From Clostridia bacterium (GTDB lineage: Bacteria > Bacillota > Clostridia > Oscillospirales > CAG-272), in the NCBI GenBank assembly GCA_017503285.1, contig JAFVTH010000003.1, forward strand, positions 34,206 to 98,205: a DNA stretch of 64,000 nt. Direction: 5' to 3'. The notes beneath the pieces were generated by a model. That model was given only the letters and a program-made list of their open reading frames with translations, was not told the DNA's origin and ran no database searches. Positions 18,584-26,462 of the stretch are shown here, piece by piece. Made by a program: the position numbers and the translations under genes. The stretch's first letter is position 1; the number at the start of each line of letters is the position of its first letter.

Positions 18584-18612
18584 ATTCTAGCACAAAAGCA
18601 TCTCCCTGTCAA
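18584..18612 (-). promoter_or_regulatory. Promoter of mntP
   Basis: TTGACA (18607-18612 on the minus strand), a 17-base spacer ending in TGC, then TAGAAT (18584-18589). The match is strong. Confidence 0.8.
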
Positions 18613-18640
18613 ATATTTTCTTTTACATATAACAAAAATA

Positions 18641-18669
18641 TTGAAACTAACTTATAAAAATGCTAAAAT
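18641..18669 (+). promoter_or_regulatory. Promoter of the endonuclease/phosphatase-fold gene
   Basis: TTGAAA (18641-18646), a 17-base spacer ending in TGC, then TAAAAT (18664-18669). Confidence 0.75.
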
Positions 18670-18696
18670 AAAGAAAAAAACCCTAGGAGAAAAATT

Positions 18697-19389
18697 ATGA
18701 AAATAATGAGCTTTAACACCCAGCACTGTGTAAATTACATAGAGCAAAGGGTAGATTACGATATAATGGCAAAGGCAATAATGGATTGTGGCGCCGATAT
18801 AGTTGGTCTTAACGAGATGTATGATGAGGGGTCTATATTTGGCAGACAAACCGAAAAGCTTTCACAGCTTACAGGGCTTGAAAACCACTATTTTGGCTAT
18901 GCCATAGATATACCGGGCGAGGGACCCTACGGAAACGGCTTTTTATCAAGATACAAAATCCTAAATGCTGAAACAATTCTAATCCCCGACCCAAGTCCAA
19001 GAAAATATAACGGCTACTACGAAACAAGATGCATACTTAAAATAAAGCTTGAAAACGGTCTTACCGTTATGGTCGTTCACTTTGGCTTAAACCCGGACGA
19101 GCATGAAAACGCTGTGAAGACAATAGTAGAGAATTTAGAGCCAAAAAAATGCGTTTTAATGGGCGACTTTAATGTTGAACCATCAAATCCTGTGTTAAAG
19201 CCCATTTACGAAAAAATGTGCGACACAGAGCACCTGTACCCCTGCCCCCGCAAGAGCTGGCCATCTGATAAGCCAAAAATGAAAATAGACTACATTTTCA
19301 CAACCCCTGACATAGAGCAGGTGTCCGCCGACATCCCTGAGCTTATCGCCTCAGACCACCGTCCACACCTTGCCGAAATTAAATTCTAA
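18697..19389 (+). CDS. Endonuclease/exonuclease/phosphatase family protein
   Basis: This 230-residue protein has the EEP (DNase I-like) fold: MSFNTQH at the N-terminus, GLNEMYD with the metal-binding Glu near 48, LMGDFNVEP near 155 and a C-terminal SDHRP with the catalytic His. Members cleave phosphodiesters in DNA, RNA, lipids or sugar phosphates; this short form without a signal peptide is probably cytoplasmic and its substrate is unknown. AGGAG lies 9 bases upstream. The large lipoprotein gene follows after 20 bases and may be co-transcribed. Confidence 0.85.
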   Translation: MKIMSFNTQHCVNYIEQRVDYDIMAKAIMDCGADIVGLNEMYDEGSIFGRQTEKLSQLTGLENHYFGYAIDIPGEGPYGNGFLSRYKILNAETILIPDPSPRKYNGYYETRCILKIKLENGLTVMVVHFGLNPDEHENAVKTIVENLEPKKCVLMGDFNVEPSNPVLKPIYEKMCDTEHLYPCPRKSWPSDKPKMKIDYIFTTPDIEQVSADIPELIASDHRPHLAEIKF

Positions 19390-19409
19390 CCTTTCAAGGA
19401 TACGATAAT

Positions 19410-22400
19410 ATGAAAAACAAAGCAAATATTAAGATTTTCCTAATTTTATTAATTGCCACAATTGTAACGATACTATTTGTTTCATGCAATACAGAAACAG
19501 TTAATGTTACATTTTCACAAGGTGATGGCTATCCAGATGTAATTGTAGCGATTGAAAAAGGAGGTACAATTTCCGATCTTCCAACACCAAAGTCTGTTAC
19601 AGGCTACGATGTTAGATGGGAAGAAAAGGATTTAACAAGCATACAGGGTGATACAATTGTAAAAGCAATAAAAACACCTATTCAATATCAAATCACTTAT
19701 GTTTTGAATGGAGGTAGCAACCATTCAAGCAATATATCAAGCTACGATATAACAACGACACATTCCTTCCTTGCTCCTCAAAAAACTGGATACATATTTA
19801 ATGGCTGGTTCAAAAATGAAGATCTTAGCGAACCAATTTCTAAAATTTCCGCAGGTCAAACAGGAAACATAACCCTCTATGCTAGCTGGGAGCCCGAGGA
19901 ATATGATATAACTTTTGTTCAAGGCGACGGTTATCCTGATGTAGTTTTAAGAGTGAAAAGAGGGGAAAGCATTACTGAATTGCCAAAACCCAAGAATGTT
20001 TTAGGATACGATGTAAAATGGGAGGATAAGGATCTTACAAGTATCCAGGGCGCAATGACAATAAATGCAGTTAAAACATTAATTGATTATCCAATAAACT
20101 ATATGTATTTGGATGGAGCAGCAAATCTAAATCCAAAAACATACAACATAGAAAGTGGATTTACTCTTATAAATCCTGTGCGCTCCAACTATGTATTTTT
20201 AGGTTGGTATAGTGATGAAAGCTTAAAAACTCCAATTACCGAAATTAGACAAGGCACCACAGGAGAACTAAACATTTATGCCAGCTGGATCGAATATGAT
20301 CCTGATATGGATTATGCTATAATAACATTTGATACAAAAGGTGGAAGCACAATTGCACCACAAGCAATATTGAAAAATACTGCTATAACAGAGCCAGAGG
20401 AACCAACCAAGGCAGGATATATCTTTGATGGATGGTACTATAATGGAGAATTGTGGAAGTTTGTAGGATATACAGCATCTGAAAGCATTACTCTTGAAGC
20501 TCAATGGAAACTGGAATATTACAAAATAGAGTATTTTCCAAACGGTGGAGTAATAAATACATCAAAGCCAATTACATATAACACGGAAATGGAAATAGCT
20601 TCTTTACCAATCCCAGTAAAGGATGGCTATACATTCGGTGGATGGTATACTGAGAGCATCCTACAAAATTTATTACCTCAAATAGCAAAAGGAACAACAG
20701 GAAACTTATCACTTTATGCTCGTTGGATTGCTAAAGACAATGTATTAGTGCTTGACGCTAACGGAGCAAGTGGTAATATGGAGAGCGTTACAGTAAAGAC
20801 TGATGAAACAATCACCTTGCCACAAAATCAATTTTTTATAAATGAGTATTACAAATTTAGTGGTTGGTCAACAAGCGCTGACGGTCAGGTTGAGTATTTG
20901 GACGGGGCAGAATTTAAAATGTCGCCAAATGGTCCATTTGCTTTGTATGCAATTTGGGAAAAGCTTCCCGTGACAATAACTATTGATAGCAACGGTGCAA
21001 CAGGCGGTAGCGTTGAGAATATAAGTGTTGTACCCGGAAACACCTTCACAGTTCCCAAAAACACCTTTACCAAAGAGGGATATGCTGTAAGAGAAGACTA
21101 CGAATGGTCTCTGTATTGTAATACCTGTGGATCATATAGCTGTGGAGAAACCGAGCTTGACAGTTCTCTTAATGAAGGGGATGAGGTCATAGTACCGTCA
21201 TACCACGACTATAAGCTAATTGCCTTATTTAGAGCACTTAGATATTATGATCTTAAGTTAATTGATTCAAACGGAGTACAAGTTAGAACTCTTGCAGATA
21301 ACGAAAAGGTGGGCACCTTGCCAACACTTGAAAGAGAGGGATATACATTTCTTGGTTGGTATGGTGGTAATTTTACTAATAAATTAACAGGTGACCAGTA
21401 TTTGAGCTGTGACATGATAATAATGCCTTTGTGGACTAAAAACACAAGTACAGAACCATCAAACCCCTGTGGACCAAGTGAAAATATTGCAAAATATGCC
21501 GAAATTATATATTTTAGTGGGCAAGAGGATAACCCAAGCACGGAAGTTGACGAGAGCGAAACGGGAATGTGGTGGGCTGTAAACTGGGAGGCATTGGTTG
21601 ATGGCGATATAACAACAGGTACAAGTTCGCCAAAAATAGGCTCATATAAGTTGGTTTTCGATTATTATAAAAACAGACAAATTGAAAAAGTAGTTTTTCA
21701 TTGTAACGGCAAGGGCTTTTTGGATAATGGATCATTCACGACTATTAAAGAAGACGTTTTCAACAATACGAATATAGAAGTGCTAATCTATAGCGAAAAT
21801 GGAGTTTTAGTACAAGAGCTGTCTTATACTAACATAAATACCACATTCATTGAAATTCCTGTTTATGATGAAATATCAAGAATTGAGTTTCAAATTGCGG
21901 GTGGTTATCAGTTTTACAATGGAGCAGGATATCTGTGGGAAATGGAGATTTTTGAATCAAAGGCAGAGCATAACTATGAAATGGTTGATGTTTTGACCCC
22001 AACCTGCTCAACAAATGGTGCATATGTATATGAGTGTCAATGCGGAGCAAGAAAGTATGAAATGATTTCCAAAAATGAAGCTCACATCTATATAGAAGAT
22101 TACATTGATGAGGAAACAGGAATTACCTACTATACTTGTGTATTGTGTGAAGAAACTATGGAAAAATTGCCATTAGAGTCTGGTCACAGCTGGGATAATG
22201 GAACTGTAGTATTACCGACTTGCGCAGAACAAGGATACACAGAGTATAAATGCACCGATAATGGCTGTGAAATGTCATACAAAACAGACTTTACACTATG
22301 CCTTGGTCACATTTGGGATGAAGGGCATGTTACCAAACTACCTACATCTGACGTATGTGGTAAAAGGGAATTAACTTGCCAAAGAGATGGATGCGATGCA

Positions 22401-23333
22401 TCGTATGTATTAATAATTCCTGCGGTTACCTACAATCAAAGCACATCAGACCTTGATCTTGAGCTTGGAAATACTGTTGATACGGTTGAGCTTGACTTTT
22501 CAAATTGCCCTACATCTAACACTGTTATGGGATATTATGATCCAAACGATTTGAATTATCCGCCACCAACTGAGCAAATGATTGACAATATGTTTGATAG
22601 TGATCCATCAACATATTTTTATGGACCAACAGGAACTAAGGTGGAAATACATTTTGATAGGTTATATTACATTACAGTAGCAAGAATATTCGCATCTGGA
22701 AACTACACATCTGTTATTTTTGAATTTTATACAGAAGAGGACAATCAATCTGTTTTGAGTGCCAGGTATGAAGCTAGAGTTGATAATGGAATGGACCGTG
22801 AAAATCTGCAGGAGATTAACTTAAAAAAAGTATTAGGAACTGGCGTTGCCGCTACAAAGATGGTAATAACCATAAATCATGCAAAGTGGGAAAACGGATT
22901 TTCAAACAAAATTCATGAAATCGAGTTAGAGGCGCATTCCTGCATAGGCTTAGTCGAAGATGTGGATGAAACGGACCCAAGCTTTGTGGCACCTAACTGT
23001 ACAACTGATGGTAGCTGCAATGTAATCTGTCGTGCGTGTGGAAAAACTGTCAATGTAACTATTCCAAAAGAATACGGACACGATGGTAAGCTTTTTGTTG
23101 ATAAAGAGCCAACTCATACAGAAGAAGGACTTGCACATATTGAATGCCAAAATGACGGTTGCCTGTTCATAAGTGATTATATTGTTCTTGATACCTTGAA
23201 GGAGTGCAATTTGAATAATTGTACAGAAATTTCATTGATTAAAGCGACAGAGAACACAAGCGGTATAAACGCAATCGTATGTTCAGAGTGCAAGCGTATA
23301 GTTACCTACATAATCGTTTATTACGAAGAATAA
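19410..23333 (+). CDS. Giant surface lipoprotein with InlB-type B-repeats and cysteine-pair repeats
   Basis: This 1,307-residue predicted lipoprotein has its lipobox at FVSC (Cys 26). Residues about 28-680 hold at least six B-repeat-like units with the GY.F.GW and LYA.W signatures (Listeria-Bacteroides repeat). The segments near 28-90 and 163-225 are clear duplicates. Two discoidin-like segments lie near 690-830 and 1030-1160. Between and after them come repeats with paired cysteines (for example PTCSTNGAYVYECQCG) at about 835-1010 and 1165-1300. It is probably an adhesin or glycan-binding protein on the cell surface. Its codon use is more AT-rich than that of its neighbours. It may share a transcript with the upstream phosphatase-fold gene. 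Confidence 0.85.
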   Translation: MKNKANIKIFLILLIATIVTILFVSCNTETVNVTFSQGDGYPDVIVAIEKGGTISDLPTPKSVTGYDVRWEEKDLTSIQGDTIVKAIKTPIQYQITYVLNGGSNHSSNISSYDITTTHSFLAPQKTGYIFNGWFKNEDLSEPISKISAGQTGNITLYASWEPEEYDITFVQGDGYPDVVLRVKRGESITELPKPKNVLGYDVKWEDKDLTSIQGAMTINAVKTLIDYPINYMYLDGAANLNPKTYNIESGFTLINPVRSNYVFLGWYSDESLKTPITEIRQGTTGELNIYASWIEYDPDMDYAIITFDTKGGSTIAPQAILKNTAITEPEEPTKAGYIFDGWYYNGELWKFVGYTASESITLEAQWKLEYYKIEYFPNGGVINTSKPITYNTEMEIASLPIPVKDGYTFGGWYTESILQNLLPQIAKGTTGNLSLYARWIAKDNVLVLDANGASGNMESVTVKTDETITLPQNQFFINEYYKFSGWSTSADGQVEYLDGAEFKMSPNGPFALYAIWEKLPVTITIDSNGATGGSVENISVVPGNTFTVPKNTFTKEGYAVREDYEWSLYCNTCGSYSCGETELDSSLNEGDEVIVPSYHDYKLIALFRALRYYDLKLIDSNGVQVRTLADNEKVGTLPTLEREGYTFLGWYGGNFTNKLTGDQYLSCDMIIMPLWTKNTSTEPSNPCGPSENIAKYAEIIYFSGQEDNPSTEVDESETGMWWAVNWEALVDGDITTGTSSPKIGSYKLVFDYYKNRQIEKVVFHCNGKGFLDNGSFTTIKEDVFNNTNIEVLIYSENGVLVQELSYTNINTTFIEIPVYDEISRIEFQIAGGYQFYNGAGYLWEMEIFESKAEHNYEMVDVLTPTCSTNGAYVYECQCGARKYEMISKNEAHIYIEDYIDEETGITYYTCVLCEETMEKLPLESGHSWDNGTVVLPTCAEQGYTEYKCTDNGCEMSYKTDFTLCLGHIWDEGHVTKLPTSDVCGKRELTCQRDGCDASYVLIIPAVTYNQSTSDLDLELGNTVDTVELDFSNCPTSNTVMGYYDPNDLNYPPPTEQMIDNMFDSDPSTYFYGPTGTKVEIHFDRLYYITVARIFASGNYTSVIFEFYTEEDNQSVLSARYEARVDNGMDRENLQEINLKKVLGTGVAATKMVITINHAKWENGFSNKIHEIELEAHSCIGLVEDVDETDPSFVAPNCTTDGSCNVICRACGKTVNVTIPKEYGHDGKLFVDKEPTHTEEGLAHIECQNDGCLFISDYIVLDTLKECNLNNCTEISLIKATENTSGINAIVCSECKRIVTYIIVYYEE

Positions 23334-23340
23334 ACTAAGC

Positions 23341-23370
23341 AAAAAGGACACCGTTTTGGTGTCCTTTTTT
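23341..23370. terminator. Bidirectional terminator
   Basis: AAAAAGGACACC (23341-23352) pairs with GGTGTCCTTTTT (23358-23369) around a 5-base loop, between two convergent lipoprotein genes. Confidence 0.88.
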
Positions 23371-23371
23371 C

Positions 23372-24529
23372 TTAGTTAGCGTCGCTATTTGGTATTTCTA
23401 TTGTTACATCCTCGTATGTATAGGTCATAGTAACAGTATTTCCGGAATATTCGTAGGAAATTGTGTCAGGCTTGCCATTATCAAAGCCGATTTTTACGTT
23501 TGTTACAGTAACAGTTACACCTTCGCCCGTTTGGTCAATAGAATCTGCTTCATATTTTTCGCTTGCTGCGTTGTAGCTAAAGTCCTCATAATGATAGATT
23601 TCAGAGTTCTGTAAATATGCGTTCAAATAAGCATTGTATGTGTCCTCGTCACTTGTGGTTCTTTCTCCCCAAGCAGTATTTGTGCCTATTTTTGTATAAG
23701 TGTAGTAGCTATCTCCATCCTTTTCAACCAAAATACAAACGCTTTGCATTTCTACATATAGGTTGGTGCCGTCCCACAAAAATGTGCTGATAACCGAGCC
23801 GTCCTGTGTTTGAACAATAGTAACATTGTCAAGCGTAGTCAAGTCAAGGGCATCGTTCCACATATCCTCTTCCGTCATAGGACCAACAGGTCTTTCCTCG
23901 CTTGGAGCCTCAATTACAAAGCTATCGTGAGAGAAGTGCAAATAGGTTTGATCTATATATGAATCTGAATATTCAATTAAAGAAACCTTTTTATCTTCAT
24001 TAAAGGCAATTTTTACATTGTAAAAGCTCTTTTCAAGCTCTCCAACAAAGCCCTCCATATTGTAAGTGTACTCGTTAGCCTCAAATTGCTTGGTAGCCTC
24101 GTTATATGGTATTTCGCCATACTTAAAAAGCTCAGCATAGTTAAACATAAAGCGAGCAGTAATGTTGCTAATTATTCCTGCAAAATCTCGGATAGAAACC
24201 TCGCTTTTATCCCAATATCCGTCCTCTGCCAAGTCGTATCTAATGTACTTGTCGCCGTCCAAAATTAAACGCATTTCGCTAACAGGCGCCTCGCTGCTCG
24301 GCATTTTTATAGCGTGTGAAAAGCTTATGCCGTCAAACTTAATTTCATTGTCAACCTTTCCGTCAAATGCAGTAAAGCTATACTTGGTCAAGGACATTAA
24401 ATTAAGCTGAGAATTCCATTCTTCCTCTGTTATGCCACCATTGCTTGTTTCCCCACAAGCGCTAAAAATAAAAACGCAAGAGAGAATGATACAAATAGCA
24501 AGCAAAGCTCCAAAAATTTTTGTTTTCAT
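23372..24529 (-). CDS. Lipoprotein with two related internal domains, function unknown
   Basis: This 385-residue protein begins with a lipoprotein signal ending FIFSAC. The mature part contains two related halves. One starts TEEEWNSQLNLMSLTKYSF and the other TEEDMWNDALDLTTLDNV, and each goes on to strands with similar spacing and a final FxYNxAxxxYEA-type motif. It therefore looks like an internal duplication of a domain of about 165 residues. The start at 24529 has GGGGG 6 bases upstream and fits the signal peptide better than an ATG at 24547. No enzymatic motif was seen; it is probably a surface-anchored binding protein. Confidence 0.72.
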   Translation of the reverse strand: MKTKIFGALLAICIILSCVFIFSACGETSNGGITEEEWNSQLNLMSLTKYSFTAFDGKVDNEIKFDGISFSHAIKMPSSEAPVSEMRLILDGDKYIRYDLAEDGYWDKSEVSIRDFAGIISNITARFMFNYAELFKYGEIPYNEATKQFEANEYTYNMEGFVGELEKSFYNVKIAFNEDKKVSLIEYSDSYIDQTYLHFSHDSFVIEAPSEERPVGPMTEEDMWNDALDLTTLDNVTIVQTQDGSVISTFLWDGTNLYVEMQSVCILVEKDGDSYYTYTKIGTNTAWGERTTSDEDTYNAYLNAYLQNSEIYHYEDFSYNAASEKYEADSIDQTGEGVTVTVTNVKIGFDNGKPDTISYEYSGNTVTMTYTYEDVTIEIPNSDAN

Positions 24530-24559
24530 AAAAACCCCCTGTTTCATATTGATATAAAT

Positions 24560-24588
24560 AGTATAGCATAAAATAGGTTAAACCGCAA
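24560..24588 (-). promoter_or_regulatory. Promoter of the duplicated-domain lipoprotein gene
   Basis: TTGCGG (24583-24588 on the minus strand), a 17-base spacer ending in TGC, then TATACT (24560-24565). Confidence 0.6.
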
Positions 24589-24649
24589 TATCTCATCACT
24601 ATAAAAACAAACTTTGTTGTAAAAATTAACAAAAAGACAGGCAAACATA

Positions 24650-24790
24650 GTGAAAATCAGCATTAGAAGAAACAGAGATACATTTCCTTATAGAACACTT
24701 AGTGGTAAAATGTCTCAAAGGAACCATAGTACGGCTGTAGTATATGGTCAAAGGGATAAGGCAAAATTTTTGCAGAAAAATAAAAAGTAA
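24650..24790 (+). pseudogene. Short reading frame, probably the tail of a lost gene
   Basis: A 46-codon frame beginning with GTG has no Shine-Dalgarno site. Its end, KAKFLQKNKK and stop, matches in style the end of the broken gene at 25899 (AKEKFLANKNNKNKK). Both stops lie at the base of a small RNA on the other strand. I read it as the remaining 3' end of a second copy of that gene family. It is unlikely to be an independent gene. Confidence 0.4.
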
Positions 24791-24851
24791 CGACGTGCCA
24801 AACACTTTAAAAAGCATCAGCCGGGACTCACTAAGAGTCTGTCGTTACTTG
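24776..24851 (-). ncRNA. Small structured RNA, copy A of a pair (unrecognised family)
   Basis: Read on the minus strand, a consensus promoter is followed within about 8 bases by an RNA of about 75 bases. Helix P1 joins AAGTAACGAC (24841-24850) with GTCGTTACTT (24785-24794) and encloses the rest. P2 is GACTC/GAGTC (24825-24829 with 24835-24839). P3 pairs the GCTGATGCTTT arm with AAAGTGT-t-TGGC (24797-24821). A T-run follows P1, as in a terminator. Copy B at 25901 keeps the fold with compensatory changes. The RNA converges with the reading frame ending at 24790. The function is unknown. Confidence 0.65.
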
Positions 24852-24856
24852 TATAT

Positions 24857-24885
24857 ATTATATTGTAGCAAAACGAATTTGTCAA
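24857..24885 (-). promoter_or_regulatory. Consensus promoter of small RNA A
   Basis: TTGACA (24880-24885) and TATAAT (24857-24862) on the minus strand are 17 bases apart, a perfect consensus. Unlike most promoters here it lacks the TGn extension. Confidence 0.75.
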
Positions 24886-24924
24886 CAAAAATTTTATAAA
24901 GAAGAGGAAAAGGAAGAGGAATTT

Positions 24925-25899
24925 ATGAATTTAACATGTAAACATTGTTCAAAATTTGCGTAACTTTGATGCTGCCAAGGAGCAGGACAAGCCTTTTGAT
25001 GAAAGTTATCTTAAGGCAAGCAGAGCTTCAAAGACAAAATAAGAACACTCCATTCAAAAGGATAAAGGTGTGCGAAGTTGATAGCAAATTTGCATTGTTA
25101 ACTGACGAATATTTCAACTTAGATATTGCCGGATTCACGGTTAATATAAATTCAAATGCTTTTAACCATATAGAAAGAAGGCATGGTATAAACGGGATAG
25201 CTGATTCATCTATGGCTAATCTAAATGATGTAGCAAGAATTGGCTATGTAATAGAAAACAGAGATAGTTTAGACACTTTGATTGTAAATGGCGAGCAAGT
25301 TTACAGCGCAGAGTTTAGCACGAAAGAAGGCTCACCGGCACCCATGATGCTGATCAAAAAAAGAATAAATGGATCTTACTATTGTGCTATTGCAGTAACG
25401 GATGCAAGGTACAAAAAAATATGGGTTCAAACTGCGTTTATAAATAAAAAAGATGGACTTACGCAGATACTCCATGATGAAATCTCATCCTTGAGTCTAA
25501 CGTCCGAAACGGTCGCTGCTTCTCATCCATCTATAAATAGTATACCCGATAATTCCGAAAATGTCAACGATTCTGACAAAAAAAGTGATAATCGCTATTC
25601 TAAGAGTAAAAAAAACAGTTCAAGCGAACCTAAACTAGTAATGAGCGAGGATGGGAATGGCTTAAAGCTTGATTACGACCCGTTAGCCGAGCTCCATGGA
25701 GAGGATGCCGAGGATACACGCTTTCCAAATGTATGGAAATCTCAACAACGCAGCATAGTCTCAGATGAACCAAAGCTTAAGAAAAGAATATCAGATGAAG
25801 GTAAGCTGAAAAAGTACACCAAGAAGGAAGCAATGCTGTATTGCTGAACGTGCTAAAGAAAAGTTTTTGGCAAATAAGAATAACAAAAATAAAAAATAG
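24925..25899 (+). pseudogene. Frameshifted gene with BECR-type (PBECR/RelE-like) nuclease domain
   Basis: The largest intact piece (24945-25844) holds a domain with NAFNHIERRHG, DVARIGYVIEN and a strand pair ending GSYYCAIAVTDARYKKIWVQTAF. I recognise this as the phage-type Barnase/EndoU/ColicinE5-D/RelE-like nuclease fold, usually found at the C-terminus of phage or conjugative-element proteins. Upstream, a fragment reading NFDAAKEQDKPFDESYLKAS lies in another frame. Downstream, the frame breaks near 25840: shifting by one base gives AERAKEKFLANKNNKNKK and a stop at 25897. An ATG at 24925 with a GGAAGAGG site opens only a 12-codon frame. It is therefore probably a decayed mobile gene. Two frame breaks make a single sequencing error an unlikely explanation for all of it. 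Confidence 0.65.
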
Positions 25900-25900
25900 C

Positions 25901-25973
25901 AATAAAAAAGTAATGGCTTGCCAAACACGATAAACGCATCAGCTATGGATTTCAACGAAATCGCCATTACTTG
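25901..25973 (-). ncRNA. Small structured RNA, copy B of a pair (unrecognised family)
   Basis: Same architecture as copy A. P1 joins AAGTAATGGC (25963-25972) with GCCATTACTT (25908-25917). P2 is GATTTC/GAAATC (25948-25953 with 25957-25962). P3 keeps the GCTGATGC and GTGTTTGGC strands (25920-25943) but swaps the distal T-A pairs of copy A for G-C. A T-run at 25903-25909 on the minus strand ends it. P1 differs from copy A by two compensatory pair changes, which is good evidence for a selected RNA fold. It lies tail to tail with the broken nuclease gene. Confidence 0.65.
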
Positions 25974-25978
25974 CTATT

Positions 25979-26007
25979 ATCATATACTATAACTATTTGT
26001 TTGTCAA
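25979..26007 (-). promoter_or_regulatory. Promoter of small RNA B
   Basis: TTGACA (26002-26007 on the minus strand), a 17-base spacer, then TATGAT (25979-25984). The TGn extension is absent, as in copy A. Confidence 0.7.
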
Positions 26008-26128
26008 TAGGTAATTTTTATTCAAGTTAATTTTTTGATGTAAAGAACCAAAGCTTCGCGCTACAAGTGCACACTTTCTAAAGCATAGTCGATTAACCAC
26101 ACCTCAAAATTCAAGCATAGAGAGAATA

Positions 26129-26429
26129 AGAGATACATTCCCTGCGGGAATGAGTTGCGACAAGGCTTTTGCTAGCGAGCCCACGAGAACCCCCAAAACT
26201 CATTCTTCGTGTTGGGGAACCCCTACCACCGCCTTTCGTCGCACTTGCGAACTCCATTCGTGGCAAAGCCACGGGCAGAAGCTCGGACAAATAAATCAGA
26301 GATACATTTCCTTGCGGAAATTAGTCACAACGAGCCTTACGCTTGCAAGCAGACGACGGCTTTCGTTGGACTTGCGAACTCTTTTTGTGGCTCTGCCACA
26401 AAACAGGTTCGAAGCGCGATTCTCCACCA
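26129..26429. repeat. Two diverged tandem repeats of paired hairpins
   Basis: Unit 1 (about 26129-26297) and unit 2 (26298-26429) both begin AGAGATACATT and then form a hairpin: ATTCCC-TGC-GGGAAT (26137-26151) and ATTTCC-TTGC-GGAAAT (26306-26321). Both later share a GACTTGCGAACTC-type block and a second hairpin: CGTGGC-AAA-GCCACG (26259-26273) and TTTGTGGC-TCT-GCCACAAA (26384-26402). The hairpin arms change together between units. No convincing gene lies in this stretch. The phrase cAGAGATACATTTCCTT also occurs once more, at 24671. Confidence 0.6.
26406..26429 (+). repeat. Inverted partial copy of the tRNA-Ser 3' end
   Basis: GTTCGAAGCGCGATTCTCC plus ACCA on the plus strand resembles the T-loop and acceptor 3' strand of the tRNA-Ser that ends at 26463 on the minus strand. 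Together they make a 17-base inverted repeat (GATTCTCC-nCCACAAAA) with one mismatch around the tRNA terminator. Confidence 0.55.
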
Positions 26430-26430
26430 C

Positions 26431-26456
26431 AAAAAAAGGACACCCTGCGGTGTCCC
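26431..26456 (-). terminator. Terminator of tRNA-Ser
   Basis: On the minus strand GGACACC (26449-26455) pairs with GGTGTCC (26438-26444) and is followed by seven T. Confidence 0.85.
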
Positions 26457-26462
26457 ATTTTG

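Noticed and set aside
24626-24817. A 63-codon minus-strand frame beside small RNA A
   Set aside because: It overlaps the RNA terminator end and shows no coding features.
24776-24851. Hammerhead or twister ribozyme in the small RNA because of CTGATG
   Set aside because: The hammerhead needs CTGANGA followed by a helix and GAAA, and that pattern is missing; the twister core bases were not found either.
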